Origin: Rhodospirillales bacterium
Lineage (GTDB): Bacteria; Pseudomonadota; Alphaproteobacteria; Rhodospirillales; Casp-alpha2
NCBI GenBank assembly: GCA_021775095.1
Contig: JAJFII010000044.1
Location: 1-51,585, forward strand
Direction: 5' to 3'
DNA length: 51,585 bases
In this document: piece by piece, positions 37,065-46,005 of the stretch
How the letters are laid out: each line of letters opens with the position of its first letter
How positions within the stretch are numbered: position 1 is the stretch's first letter
Notes under the pieces: model-generated
The model's input: the letters and a program-made list of their open reading frames with translations, nothing else
Told to the model about the DNA's origin: nothing
Database searches by the model: none
Made by a program: the position numbers and the translations under genes

Positions 37065-38868
37065 AATAAACAACATGCCCAATGTAATCGTAAATTCTTT
37101 GGAAGATTTTTTGGACTTTTATGGCCCTGATAATATTGACCGTAAAGTTGCGATTGATCTTCTGGCAGAAGTTATACCTCAGAAATTTCTCAATGAAAGA
37201 TCGGAGAGATTTGGCCTCGAGTGGCGCAACAAATCCGATATTCACGATTATTTGAGGAGGCCAATATTCGGTACTCTGTCCCCATTTTATGAAGAAGATG
37301 TAGACGCAAATGCGCGCCACTATGCGATTCAAGGTGATAACCTGGAAGTAATGAAAATCTTAGAGAAGGCTTACTTTGGTAAAGTAAAAATGATCTATAT
37401 GAACCCACCATTTAATATTGGCGGGGAACTTATTTTCGATGATTCTGAAGGCTATATGGATCGTTATGAGAAATATGTAACAGATAAAAGTGCATCGCTT
37501 AGCGAGATATCTATTTCAGCAGGAAATTCCCACTCAAAATGGCTTACAGCTCAATATATCCGGCTAGTTTTAGCACGGAACCTTTTACAGCCCGATGGGG
37601 TTGTTTTTGTATCTATTGATGATCATGAGTTCCATCATCTTCGGATGGTAATGGACGAAATATTTGGTGAAGAAAATTTTGTGGCGAGTTTCGTGTGGGA
37701 AAAAAGGTACTCACCTCCTCCTGATACGAAAGACGTAGGATACGTTCACGAAAACATACTTTGTTATCGTCGTTCAGAGGACTTTCAAGCTGGTTTGTTG
37801 CCAATGACTGAAGCTCAGTCTGGGCGGTACACAAATCCAGATGGTGATCCAAGGGGCCCCTGGAAAGCCGCAGATTATACCTGCCGGTACACAGCAAAAG
37901 AGCGGCCAAACCTTTACTACGAAATAACGCAACCGAAAACTGGCAAGAAACGCCTTCCGAAAAAGACACGGGTCTGGGCCTGCTCTGAGAGTGAGCATCT
38001 CAAGAATGTTGAAGAAGGAAGGCTTTGGTGGGGCAAAGATGGAACCAATCCAGTACCCGCAAAGAAGAAGTACCTGTTTGAAATTCGGCAGGGGGCAATG
38101 CCTAAGACAATACTGGGGCATGAAGAAGTAGGCCATACCGATGAGGCTACTAAAGAACTACGTGAACATGTTCCGGGCCTAAAAATTTCGGCCAAGCCTT
38201 CCAGACTGTTTAGGCATTTATTGGATATTTCAAATGCCACTTCAAACGATGTCGTTCTTGACTGTCATGCAGGTACTGGAGCGATGTTCGAGGCCATTGT
38301 TTCTCAAGATTCTGTCGACGCAAGCTTTCCACAATTAATTTCAATTGAATTTCCTCAATGGCTTCCTGACTTTGAAGGAAACCTTTTTGATGCGCTCGTT
38401 AAACGAAACCAATCCTGCATTGAGAAATACGAAAGGCCAAATGAGGCCGTCTCATACTTGAAAATGCGTCGATCAAATTTTCGCCTATGGGCAGGTGATG
38501 TAGATTCAAACCGAGACTATGAAGAACAATTAGAGCTGCACATTCAGCACGTTTTGCCTGACAGCTCCCCATCCGAAGTTCTCACTGAGTTATTGCTCAA
38601 AGCCGGGTTTAAACTTTCTGCAAATGTGGAGGTAATTCGTCTTGGAGGAAAAGACGTGTATTCCGTCGAGGATGGGGCGGTGTTGATTTGCCTCGAGAAG
38701 GAAGTCACGTCAGAGTTGATCAACGCTATGGCCGATGCTGATCCTCTGCAGGTGATCTGTCTGGATGAGGGTTTCCAAGGTAATGACCAACTCAAAGCTA
38801 ATGCCGTTCAAACCTTCAAGGCGCGTGCTGAATCTCAAGAATCAGAAATCGTCTTCAAGACGGTGTAG
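37054..38868 (+). CDS. Type III-like DNA-adenine methyltransferase (Mod)
   Basis: A 604-residue beta-class methyltransferase (motif IV before motif I). Motif IV reads YMNPPFNIG (NPPF at 117-120; most Type III Mods have DPPY). The SAM-binding motif I reads LDCHAGTGA (from 402). The middle region carries the target-recognition domain, and the C-terminal part (from about 500, LELHIQHVLPDSSPSEVLTELLLKAGF) matches the tail of Type III Mod proteins. ATG 37054 follows GAGGGGG; ATG 37057 is an alternative. It would set both the methylation specificity and the target of the Res subunit encoded 1 kb downstream. Confidence 0.88.
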   Translation: MMSEINNMPNVIVNSLEDFLDFYGPDNIDRKVAIDLLAEVIPQKFLNERSERFGLEWRNKSDIHDYLRRPIFGTLSPFYEEDVDANARHYAIQGDNLEVMKILEKAYFGKVKMIYMNPPFNIGGELIFDDSEGYMDRYEKYVTDKSASLSEISISAGNSHSKWLTAQYIRLVLARNLLQPDGVVFVSIDDHEFHHLRMVMDEIFGEENFVASFVWEKRYSPPPDTKDVGYVHENILCYRRSEDFQAGLLPMTEAQSGRYTNPDGDPRGPWKAADYTCRYTAKERPNLYYEITQPKTGKKRLPKKTRVWACSESEHLKNVEEGRLWWGKDGTNPVPAKKKYLFEIRQGAMPKTILGHEEVGHTDEATKELREHVPGLKISAKPSRLFRHLLDISNATSNDVVLDCHAGTGAMFEAIVSQDSVDASFPQLISIEFPQWLPDFEGNLFDALVKRNQSCIEKYERPNEAVSYLKMRRSNFRLWAGDVDSNRDYEEQLELHIQHVLPDSSPSEVLTELLLKAGFKLSANVEVIRLGGKDVYSVEDGAVLICLEKEVTSELINAMADADPLQVICLDEGFQGNDQLKANAVQTFKARAESQESEIVFKTV

Positions 38869-38876
38869 GAGGGGTT

Positions 38877-39305
38877 ATGTCGGAGAACGAATTAGCGAAG
38901 CAAGAGCTTATGGAAAAGAACGTCGCATTTTATCAGACGTTTCTCTCCGCATGGACGGCCAGCCGGATGGAGAAGGACAAGCAAGTTCTGACTCTGTCCG
39001 CTTTGGCTATCGGCTTGTTGATGACATTTCGATCAGAGCTTGATGACGTTTTTGCATTCTGTGTCTGGCTATCCGCCGGTGCATCTTTTGTCATTTCAAT
39101 CGTTATCATCTTGCTGATTTTCGGTCAGAACAGCGACTACATCGAGCAGATTATTCGAGATGATAATCAAGACAAAAAATTGGGTGTCGAAAAGTCTCTG
39201 CAACGCAAGACGCTTTGGGCTTTCCGACTGTTTGTTATTGGTGTGGTTCTAACCGTCTTTTTGGCGATCTATGGAACCGGATTTGTAATTTCGAAAAGTG
39301 CGTGA
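38877..39305 (+). CDS. Three-helix membrane protein in the R-M operon
   Basis: A 142-residue protein with AGGAGGGG before its ATG. Residues 1-40 are a charged, probably cytoplasmic helix. TM1 follows near 42-58 (VLTLSALAIGLLMTF), TM2 near 65-88 (VWLSAGASFVISIVIILLIFG) and TM3 near 113-138 (LFVIGVVLTVFLAIYG). A charged loop (IIRDDNQDKKLG) lies between TM2 and TM3. I do not recognise the family. Small membrane proteins of this kind in defence operons often act as effectors that kill or arrest the infected cell. That role here is inference. It sits 8 bases after Mod. Confidence 0.75.
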   Translation: MSENELAKQELMEKNVAFYQTFLSAWTASRMEKDKQVLTLSALAIGLLMTFRSELDDVFAFCVWLSAGASFVISIVIILLIFGQNSDYIEQIIRDDNQDKKLGVEKSLQRKTLWAFRLFVIGVVLTVFLAIYGTGFVISKSA

Positions 39306-39306
39306 A

Positions 39307-39501
39307 ATGTCGGATGGAAAAAATAAGTCGGTACCGTTACGGGAGGGCTTTGAAGGTGCAAGCAAGCTTCGACCTGCCGAAGTGCCATTCAAGAAAGGCC
39401 TTGAAGGGGCAGCGAACCTGAAGCCCCAGCAGTCTCCGCAAAGTGGTGGTGGTAATTCTTCTGGAGGCAGCGGTTCCAGTGGTGGCGATAAGAAGGATTA
39501 G
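39307..39501 (+). CDS. Tiny Gly/Ser-tailed protein in the R-M operon
   Basis: A 64-residue protein starting at ATG 39307, directly after the stop of the membrane protein; an in-frame GTG at 39298 is less likely. The first half has two LxExFEGAS/KLRP-type repeats (PLREGFEGASKL and PFKKGLEGAANL), and the last third is a Gly/Ser-rich flexible tail ending DKKD. No family is recognised. The duplicated motif suggests a peptide that binds a partner, perhaps the membrane protein or Res. Confidence 0.6.
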   Translation: MSDGKNKSVPLREGFEGASKLRPAEVPFKKGLEGAANLKPQQSPQSGGGNSSGGSGSSGGDKKD

Positions 39502-39511
39502 AGGGGGCTAT

Positions 39512-39874
39512 ATGGCGACGACAATTTGTGAAGAAATTTGCCAATATGGTTTTGAGGGTGACCCTTGGAACCAAAATGACAAGGATGCGGTTGAGCGGTT
39601 TCTGAGAGCTTTATTCATTGAGCGAAGAACCAGCCTTGATGCGCGATCCAAATGCTTACTTTGGAGAGCCGCGCTGGCATTCAAAAACGACAGCATTCTG
39701 ACGGCCTATAAGCTGATTTTTGACCTTTGCGATTGTCCGGGCAGTGCGACGGGAAAAGGAAGCAGTACGCCACTGGAGAAAGCGAACGATAGCGCTTTGG
39801 AAGAGTTGAACGCGGAAGACTTAGAGTTTTGGCTGGACTACTGCACGGGCGAATTCAGGAAGGTGCAGAGATGA
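39512..39874 (+). CDS. 120-residue protein between Mod and Res
   Basis: Starts at ATG 39512 (GAGGGGG upstream) and is mainly helical: VERFLRALFIERRTSLDARSK, LAFKNDSILTAYKLIFDL, then an acidic EELNAEDLEFWLDY. Several cysteines are present (ICEEICQ, CLLW, DLCDCPG). No family is recognised. Its stop overlaps the Res start in an ATGA (39871-39874), so the two are translationally coupled. It could be a Res-binding subunit. Confidence 0.65.
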   Translation: MATTICEEICQYGFEGDPWNQNDKDAVERFLRALFIERRTSLDARSKCLLWRAALAFKNDSILTAYKLIFDLCDCPGSATGKGSSTPLEKANDSALEELNAEDLEFWLDYCTGEFRKVQR

Positions 39875-42819
39875 AGCTAAAATTCGACCCCTCACTAGAG
39901 TTTCAGCAGGACGCAATCAGCGCCGTCGTTGATGCGTTTGACGGTCAGGCGATTTCGCAATCCGGCGCGACGGCCTTTCAGGCTATGCAGATCGGTGGTT
40001 TGTTCCAGAACGAGCTTGGCATGGGCAACCAATTGACGCTGCCAGCAGATCAAATCTTGGCGAATGTGCAAAAAACGCAGGAAGCCAACGACATCGAAAA
40101 AGTAGCAGCCCTTCAGGGGCATGAGTTTTCGGTCGAGATGGAGACCGGGACAGGAAAAACCTACGTCTACCTTCGCACCATTTTCGAGCTGAACAAGAAA
40201 TACGGCTTCCGCAAGTTCATCATTGTGGTTCCGAGCGTGGCGATCCGTGAAGGTGTCCTGAAGAGCATTGACGTGATGAAGGATCACTTCAGAACGCTCT
40301 ATGACAACGTGCCGTTCGATCATTTTGTCTACGATTCAAAACGGCTGGGCAAAGTGCGACAGTTCGCCAGCAGCAACCAAATCCAGATCATGATCATCAA
40401 CATTCAGGCTTTTGTGAAGGACGTGCCGGACAAGCCAGAATCCGAAATGACGGAAGACGAGCTCAAAAAGCTTAACGTCATCAACCGGGAAAATGATCGC
40501 ATGTCGGGGCGTAAGCCGATTGAGTTCATTCAGGCCACAAATCCGTTTGTGATCATCGATGAACCGCAGAGTGTCGATAACACCGAGAAGGCGAAGAATG
40601 CCATCAAGCGTCTGCATCCGGCGGCGACGTTACGCTATAGCGCCACCCACCGGAACCCCTATAACCTGCTCTACAAGCTTGATCCGATCAAAGCCTATGA
40701 CTTGCGGCTGGTGAAGCGGATTGAGGTGGCTTCTATTCGTTCGGATGATAATTTCAACGACGCCTATGTGAAGCTCCTGAAGACCGACAACAAGAACGGG
40801 ATCAAAGCGCAGGTTGAAATCCACAAAGAAACCCCGTCGGGGCCGAAGGCCTCCAAGCTTTGGGTCAAACAGGGCGATGATCTGTTTGTGAAATCCGGCG
40901 AACGCATCTCCTATGAGGACGGCTATATCGTTCAGAATATCGATTGCACACCGGGCGCTGAAGGTTTGGAGTTTAACTCTGGACGTTGGCTCGATCTGGG
41001 GCAGGAAATCGGCGGTCTTGGTGACGACATCATGAAGGCGCAGGTGTTTGAGACTGTCGAACAGCACCTGAAGAAAGAGCGCGCCCTCAAGGGTAAGGGA
41101 ATCAAGGTTCTCTCCCTCTTCTTCATCGACAAGGTAGCGAACTATCGAGTCTATAATGACGGCAACACGACGAGCCTTGGCAAGATTGGTCAATGGTTTG
41201 AAGAGGCGTTCCAGGAGCTGACGGAGAAGCCGCGATATAAAGGCCTGATCCCGTTTGATGTATCGGAAATTCATGACGGCTATTTCAGTCAGGACAAGCA
41301 AGGCCACGACAAGGATACGCGCGGCAATACCAAGGACGATGACGATACCTATAGCCTGATTATGCGGCATAAGGAGCGTCTCTTGGATGAAGCCGTCCCC
41401 TTGCGTTTCATCTTCTCGCATTCCGCCTTGCGGGAAGGCTGGGACAATCCGAACGTCTTTCAGATTTGCACCCTCAATGAAACGCAGTCGGTTGAGAAGA
41501 AGCGTCAGGAAATCGGGCGCGGCCTTCGATTGCCGGTGAACAAGCATGGTGAGCGGGTGCATGACGAAACCGTCAACCGCCTGACCGTGATTGCCAATGA
41601 GTCATATGAAGAGTTCGCGCGCACCCTGCAAACCGAGTTCGAGGAAGATTTCGGTATCCAGTTTGGCAAGGTTGAAAAGATCGCCTTTTCCAAGCTGGTC
41701 ATCACCAAAGCCGATGGTACCGAAGAAGAGCTTGGACAAGAGGCGTCGGCAAAAATCTGGCAGGAGATGATCGATAACGGCTATCTGAATGATGCCGGTG
41801 AAATCCTTGATACGTTTGACCCGAAGAACCCGCATTTTGATCTGAAAGTTTCCGATGAGTTTGCTGGTTTGAAGGCCGAGATCATCGATGAGATCAGCAA
41901 GAAGGTTTTCAAAAACCGTATCGTGAATGCGCGGGAACGTCGCGAGCTCAAGTTCCGGAAGGAAGTGCATTTGAGCGAGGATTTTGTTGCACTGTGGGAT
42001 CGCATCAAGCACCGCACCCGCTACCGCGTGACCTTCGAGACGGATGACCTGATTGAAAAGGCCGTTGGCCGGATCAAGAAACTGGAAGTCATCAAACCCG
42101 TTCGTATTGCCATGACTCGTGTTGACCTCGGCATTACCGAGGCCGGTGTCGATACGGATACGAAGCTTGAGGAAAAGTCCATTGATGCGGACCCCGTCAA
42201 AGTGTTGCCGGATATTCTTGCCTTTTTACAGAAGGAAACGGAACTCACCCGTCACACGCTGGTTCAGATACTGAAACAGTCGGGAAGACTTGAAGAGTTC
42301 AAGGTCAATCCACAGGCCTTTATGGCGGCTGTTGCCAAGGAAATCTCCCGTGCGCTTCACGACTTGATGCTGGAGGGTATCCAGTACGACAAGATCGCCG
42401 GTCAGCAATGGGAGATGAGCCGTATCGAAAAGGAGGCCGAGGAAGGCATTGTCCGTTATTTGAGCAACCTGTACGAGGTAAAGAACCGTAAGCGGGCACT
42501 GTTTGACGCCATTGAGTATGACTCGGAAGTCGAGCGGCAGTTCGCAAAAGACCTCGATACGAACGATTTTGTCCGTCTGTTCGTCAAGCTGCCAAGCTGG
42601 TTCAAGATCGACACACCGATCGGGCCCTACAATCCCGATTGGGCGTTTGTAACCGGCGGAGATGAAAAGCTCTTTTTTGTCCGCGAAACAAAGAGCTCTT
42701 TGGACTCAGATGATCGCCGCAAAAAGGAAAACCAGAAGATCGCCTGCGGCAAAAAGCACTTCGCGACCATTGGCGTTGATTACGACGTAGTGACCTCATT
42801 GTCGGAGGTGGCGGTATAA
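39871..42819 (+). CDS. Type III-like restriction endonuclease subunit (Res)
   Basis: A 982-residue SF2 helicase/translocase with a nuclease tail. Walker A is METGTGKT (91-97 core), motif II is DEPQ (230-233, as in Type III Res), and later helicase motifs include HSALREGWDNPNVFQ and QEIGRGLRLP. The last 90 residues hold DSEVERQFAKDL, NPDWAF and VRETK, a PD-(D/E)XK nuclease. The start is taken at ATG 39871 (GCAGAG upstream, ATGA overlap), not the longer frame from 39829. It would cut DNA between unmodified sites together with Mod. It is more GC-rich than the first genes of the operon. Confidence 0.93.
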   Translation: MKLKFDPSLEFQQDAISAVVDAFDGQAISQSGATAFQAMQIGGLFQNELGMGNQLTLPADQILANVQKTQEANDIEKVAALQGHEFSVEMETGTGKTYVYLRTIFELNKKYGFRKFIIVVPSVAIREGVLKSIDVMKDHFRTLYDNVPFDHFVYDSKRLGKVRQFASSNQIQIMIINIQAFVKDVPDKPESEMTEDELKKLNVINRENDRMSGRKPIEFIQATNPFVIIDEPQSVDNTEKAKNAIKRLHPAATLRYSATHRNPYNLLYKLDPIKAYDLRLVKRIEVASIRSDDNFNDAYVKLLKTDNKNGIKAQVEIHKETPSGPKASKLWVKQGDDLFVKSGERISYEDGYIVQNIDCTPGAEGLEFNSGRWLDLGQEIGGLGDDIMKAQVFETVEQHLKKERALKGKGIKVLSLFFIDKVANYRVYNDGNTTSLGKIGQWFEEAFQELTEKPRYKGLIPFDVSEIHDGYFSQDKQGHDKDTRGNTKDDDDTYSLIMRHKERLLDEAVPLRFIFSHSALREGWDNPNVFQICTLNETQSVEKKRQEIGRGLRLPVNKHGERVHDETVNRLTVIANESYEEFARTLQTEFEEDFGIQFGKVEKIAFSKLVITKADGTEEELGQEASAKIWQEMIDNGYLNDAGEILDTFDPKNPHFDLKVSDEFAGLKAEIIDEISKKVFKNRIVNARERRELKFRKEVHLSEDFVALWDRIKHRTRYRVTFETDDLIEKAVGRIKKLEVIKPVRIAMTRVDLGITEAGVDTDTKLEEKSIDADPVKVLPDILAFLQKETELTRHTLVQILKQSGRLEEFKVNPQAFMAAVAKEISRALHDLMLEGIQYDKIAGQQWEMSRIEKEAEEGIVRYLSNLYEVKNRKRALFDAIEYDSEVERQFAKDLDTNDFVRLFVKLPSWFKIDTPIGPYNPDWAFVTGGDEKLFFVRETKSSLDSDDRRKKENQKIACGKKHFATIGVDYDVVTSLSEVAV

Positions 42820-42953
42820 ATATCCCACCGTGCCAAAAACGTGACACCCCCATTCCTTCTTATTCGCTTTTATCCCGTTCTATCCGGTCACGATGTGCGA
42901 CAGCGCCCGAACAACTAATTGAAATTAAACGATTTTTATTTTATACGGGCTCC

Positions 42954-43004
42954 TTGGTAATGACGGGGCCGGTGGTTCAATTCCACCCGACGGCACCATT
43001 TCCA
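42954..43004. repeat. attR of the island
   Basis: Identical over 51 bp to 33646-33696 in tRNA-Thr, but without the 5' half of the tRNA, so it is the duplicated 3' fragment that marks the far end. Confidence 0.93.
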
Positions 43005-43064
43005 AAATTTATTTTCAATCACTTAGCTGATTTTACCGCTTTACAATTATTATCGATTTTAACC

Positions 43065-43086
43065 TGGGGGTACACTGGGGGTACAG
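43065..43086. repeat. Tandem TGGGGGTACA(C/G) repeat beside attR
   Basis: Two 11-base copies, 43065-43075 and 43076-43086, differing only at the last base, 60 bases outside attR. They resemble the repeats beside tRNA-Arg (3611-3630, minus strand) and may bind integrase arms. Confidence 0.55.
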
Positions 43087-43170
43087 TCGCGCTTATCCTT
43101 GCGTAATTTGAAACTGCAAAGTGGCCCAAAATCATAACCTTTTTGTTTTTCGAATATCAACGTATACCCC

Positions 43171-43215
43171 TGCGACACTTGCGACATCTGCGACACTTGC
43201 GACATCTGCGACACA
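43171..43215. repeat. 18-bp tandem repeat (TGCGACACTTGCGACATC), 2.5 copies
   Basis: Two perfect copies at 43171-43188 and 43189-43206, then TGCGACACA. Each copy is itself two 9-base halves starting TGCGACA. Confidence 0.8.
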
Positions 43216-43438
43216 TTTTCTAGGGAATGGCAGAAATCAGCTAATGCGCTTTTCCGGCGTTTTGGGCATTGGGCTGCGCGCCTGTTGGTGCAAAGCTGTT
43301 TAACTCCGGTGACAATCAACTCGCGGCGGCTCGCTGTCGACAAATATTTCGGCCCGATCGAAAGCGCCGCACATAAAAACATTCTCTGGGGTGTAATGGC
43401 GATGTGTGCAAGGCCAAACGAGGTGGACTTAATTGTAG

Positions 43439-44032
43439 CCGCCAGCCGACCTTTTCGGACTGGAACCCGCTCGATTAGCGGCTGATTCGACATACGGTTC
43501 CGCCAAGATGCTGTCCTGGCTGGTTAACGATCAGGGGATTGAGCCGCATATCCCGGTCTTCGACAAATCGGCCCTCAAGGGTGGCACCTTCTCACGCGAT
43601 GATTTTCAATATGATCATAACGGTGATGTGTATCTGTGCCCTGGCGGTAAAAGGATGCACACGAAGGGAACTCTGGTGAATGGCGGAGCCACGCTTTTGT
43701 ATCGCGCCAGCAAATACGATTGCGATCCCTGTAAATTGAAAAGCCGATGTTGCCCTAAAGGACCGGCCCGCAAAATTCCACGCTCCATCTATGAAGGTGC
43801 ACGCGACATGGCCCGCGAGATTGCGCGAACAGATGACTACGTTGTATCGCGCCGGGAGCGCAAGAAGGTCGAGATGCTGTTTGCACACCTCAAACGTATC
43901 CTGAAGCTTGACCGCCTCAGATTACGCGGCCCGTCCGGTGCCCATGACGAATTTCTCCTCGCAGCTACCGCCCAAAACCTCAGAAAAATGGCTAAAAAGA
44001 TCCCGATTCCGCAACCAGTGCCCATAAACTGA
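43439..44032 (+). pseudogene. IS1182-family transposase, C-terminal remnant
   Basis: An open frame from 43439 to the TGA at 44030-44032 encodes only the C-terminal half of an IS1182-type DDE transposase: RLAADSTYGSAKMLSWLV, GIEPHIPVFDKS, YDCDPCKLKSRCCP (zinc-like Cys cluster) and RRERKKVEMLFAHLKRI, ending with LAATAQNLRKMAKK. A stop at 43436-43438 blocks the upstream frame and no N-terminal half or intact inverted ends are seen. The element is dead. Confidence 0.8.
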
Positions 44033-44317
44033 TCGGGCAAAAATCCTTATGTGAAAACAGTTCGAAAAATAGAACAAGCCGTCGTTACTGTGGCGTTTTT
44101 CAACAGAATCGGCCCTATTCGGAAGTTCTGGCGGTTTGAATAAGGATTGGAATTTTGAAGGGTGAAGCCGTGGGTGTTATATTTTGAAACCATCATCCGC
44201 CATAATCATGAATTCTAAATTGATGGGTCCTGAGCCTAGCTGCCGAGCATATGTGCTTTACATCAATAGTGACGCATAATAATTTTGATCTACAGTACTA
44301 AGTAATGGGTTTCTAAT

Positions 44318-45508
44318 ATGTCTACTAGGTTTGTGAGCGTTTCCACGCTTCTTTTTATATTTTCCGCACTTCTTTTATTTTCGGCAGCTTTCTCTTCATC
44401 AGCGATTGCTCAGGGTGAAGAGATTCCGACCCTGTCATTTGATGCGTGTACCGAAGAGACAGCAACAGACCAACCCATATCCCAAGCAGATACATCAAAA
44501 TTCCGGGATTTGTGCGACGCGGTGCTAGGTAAACTTAAGGCTGCCGGAATTGATATCGACAACAAGGAAAATCCGCCGTCGACTTTAGAAATATTTGGCG
44601 TTTTGTATCCTGAACTCAGCGATGAAAATTCTGAATTGGCAGTCAAGTTTGCAAGATATTCAGATGTCGATAACGGTGGATTAATCTATGGTCTTATGGC
44701 GGAAGCCCGGCGGGAAAACCAAACTTGGATGTCTGTTTCCGCCGACTACTCCAGCGTCACAGACATCGCAGGAGACCGGCACGGCATTTCTGCGAGCACC
44801 TCGGTTGGTTATGATACGTGGATTTCGCAAAGGTTTTTTGTGGGTGGTTTGATCAGTCATAATTATGCGAAGAGCTATAGCGGGTTTAACGTGGACGCCA
44901 ATGGTCGCGATGGATATTCGATCAGTCGAGGCGTCACGGTTGGGCCCTATGTAGGTTACATGCTGACGCCGTGGCTCATTTCCGATACTTATATTGGTTA
45001 TTCAAGAAGCAACTATAAATATCGAAATTCTGGTAATTTTGGGAAAACAGATGGGCACGCTTGGACAGGAGCCACGAACCTGACAGCCGTGTATTCCCAG
45101 GGGCAATATGGTGTGGCATTCGGCGTCGGGTACTTAGCTTCTCGGTTAGTCCAAAAAGCCTACACAGATAGTTCTGATTTTCGGGTTGATAGTACATCGA
45201 CTAGCTTTAGACAGGTAAACATGACCTTACGGGCCAACGCGGTTTATTCTTTTGGCTCTACAAAGCTTTCGCCGAATATCTCGGCCCGATTGGAGCATGA
45301 CACTCTTAGCCCGTCGGCAACACCGGTCGGTTCCGTTGACGGCATATCTCAATTTACCACCGATGATAATACGGGGGCTGTGTTTGGCGCCGGAGTGAAT
45401 ATCTCGTTTCAAAACGACGTCACATTGTCATTGGACGGGAGGGCTACCGCCTTCAGAGAAAACTTCGACTCCTATGGCTTATCGGCGGGTTTCAACTACG
45501 CATTTTAA
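44318..45508 (+). CDS. Autotransporter-type outer-membrane beta-barrel protein
   Basis: A 396-residue protein. Residues 1-31 are a signal peptide ending SSAIAQ. A short acidic segment (about 35-120) follows, with DSxxSELAVKFARY-like helices, then a barrel domain of about 265 residues. This has alternating strands with aromatic girdles (SVGYDTWISQRFFVGGLISHNYAK, VGPYVGYMLTPWLISDTYIGYSRS) and ends in a C-terminal Phe (FNYAF), the usual outer-membrane assembly signal. There is almost no passenger domain, so it is an isolated barrel rather than a classical secreted adhesin. Confidence 0.8.
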   Translation: MSTRFVSVSTLLFIFSALLLFSAAFSSSAIAQGEEIPTLSFDACTEETATDQPISQADTSKFRDLCDAVLGKLKAAGIDIDNKENPPSTLEIFGVLYPELSDENSELAVKFARYSDVDNGGLIYGLMAEARRENQTWMSVSADYSSVTDIAGDRHGISASTSVGYDTWISQRFFVGGLISHNYAKSYSGFNVDANGRDGYSISRGVTVGPYVGYMLTPWLISDTYIGYSRSNYKYRNSGNFGKTDGHAWTGATNLTAVYSQGQYGVAFGVGYLASRLVQKAYTDSSDFRVDSTSTSFRQVNMTLRANAVYSFGSTKLSPNISARLEHDTLSPSATPVGSVDGISQFTTDDNTGAVFGAGVNISFQNDVTLSLDGRATAFRENFDSYGLSAGFNYAF

Positions 45509-45537
45509 AATTAGTGCCAATTCCCAATACAAGAGTT

Positions 45538-46005
45538 TTAAATTGAGCAATCCGAGTCCGCCCCACACGGTTGTGGTGTGCTGGGTATTGCGGGGATTCT
45601 AGGGCTGTTAGTAATATTTTTTGACACTGTATTTTGAACATTTTTCGAAGCCTCGATTACAGCGAGCTTCTTTCTGATCGCCACGATGCGTTTTCCCTCA
45701 ACTGTAAACGCCAAAAACAAAGAACGAAATCCAGCTGCGCGTTCTTGCATCCGCTCATCGCCGGTGCCATAGACGCCATCTTGTACTGCAGTTCCAGCGG
45801 CAAAGAACCCAATCTTTTCGTCCATCACGCCTTTTCGATACTCCAATTCCAGCCTCAGCACTTCCTCCTCTGACGCACCACGAGATTTTGCAGCCGCGAT
45901 TTCATTCAAAAGGTACAATTTAGGCGAAGGTGTGCATCCAAGCGCAATTGCGGAAAGACCGACAACAACAACGATTTTGGCAACTCTCTTTAAGTGCTGG
46001 TTCAC
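45538..46005 (-). CDS. Small lipoprotein of unknown function
   Basis: A 155-residue protein. Lys/Arg-rich start, a hydrophobic stretch and lipobox IALGC at about residues 20-24 show lipid modification. The mature part is helical and charged (AAAKSRGASEEEVLRLELEYRKG) with an FLAF... membrane-like patch in the middle, and ends in a Pro-rich segment with two cysteines (PCGADSDC). I do not recognise the family. It is convergent with the barrel gene. Confidence 0.7.
   Translation of the reverse strand: MNQHLKRVAKIVVVVGLSAIALGCTPSPKLYLLNEIAAAKSRGASEEEVLRLELEYRKGVMDEKIGFFAAGTAVQDGVYGTGDERMQERAAGFRSLFLAFTVEGKRIVAIRKKLAVIEASKNVQNTVSKNITNSPRIPAIPSTPQPCGADSDCSI

Larger units (their letters stand above)
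33646..43004. mobile_element. Integrated genomic island in tRNA-Thr
   Basis: A 9.36-kb element bounded by a perfect 51-bp direct repeat (33646-33696 and 42954-43004), the 3' part of tRNA-Thr. It holds an integrase, an AlpA-like protein, a palindrome-rich region and a six-gene R-M operon. No conjugation or phage structural genes are present, so it is a non-self-transmissible defence island or is helped in trans. Much of it is less GC-rich than the core. Confidence 0.92.
42820..43438. other. Right end of the island and flanking noncoding DNA
   Basis: Contains attR (42954-43004), the tandem arm-like repeat (43065-43086) and the 18-bp repeat (43171-43215). A 144-codon minus-strand frame over 43059-43493 crosses all of these repeats and is not called. 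Confidence 0.45.

Noticed and set aside
43059-43493. A 144-codon minus-strand frame with SQMSQVSQ repeats outside attR
   Set aside because: It is formed across tandem DNA repeats and the transposase remnant, with no protein features.
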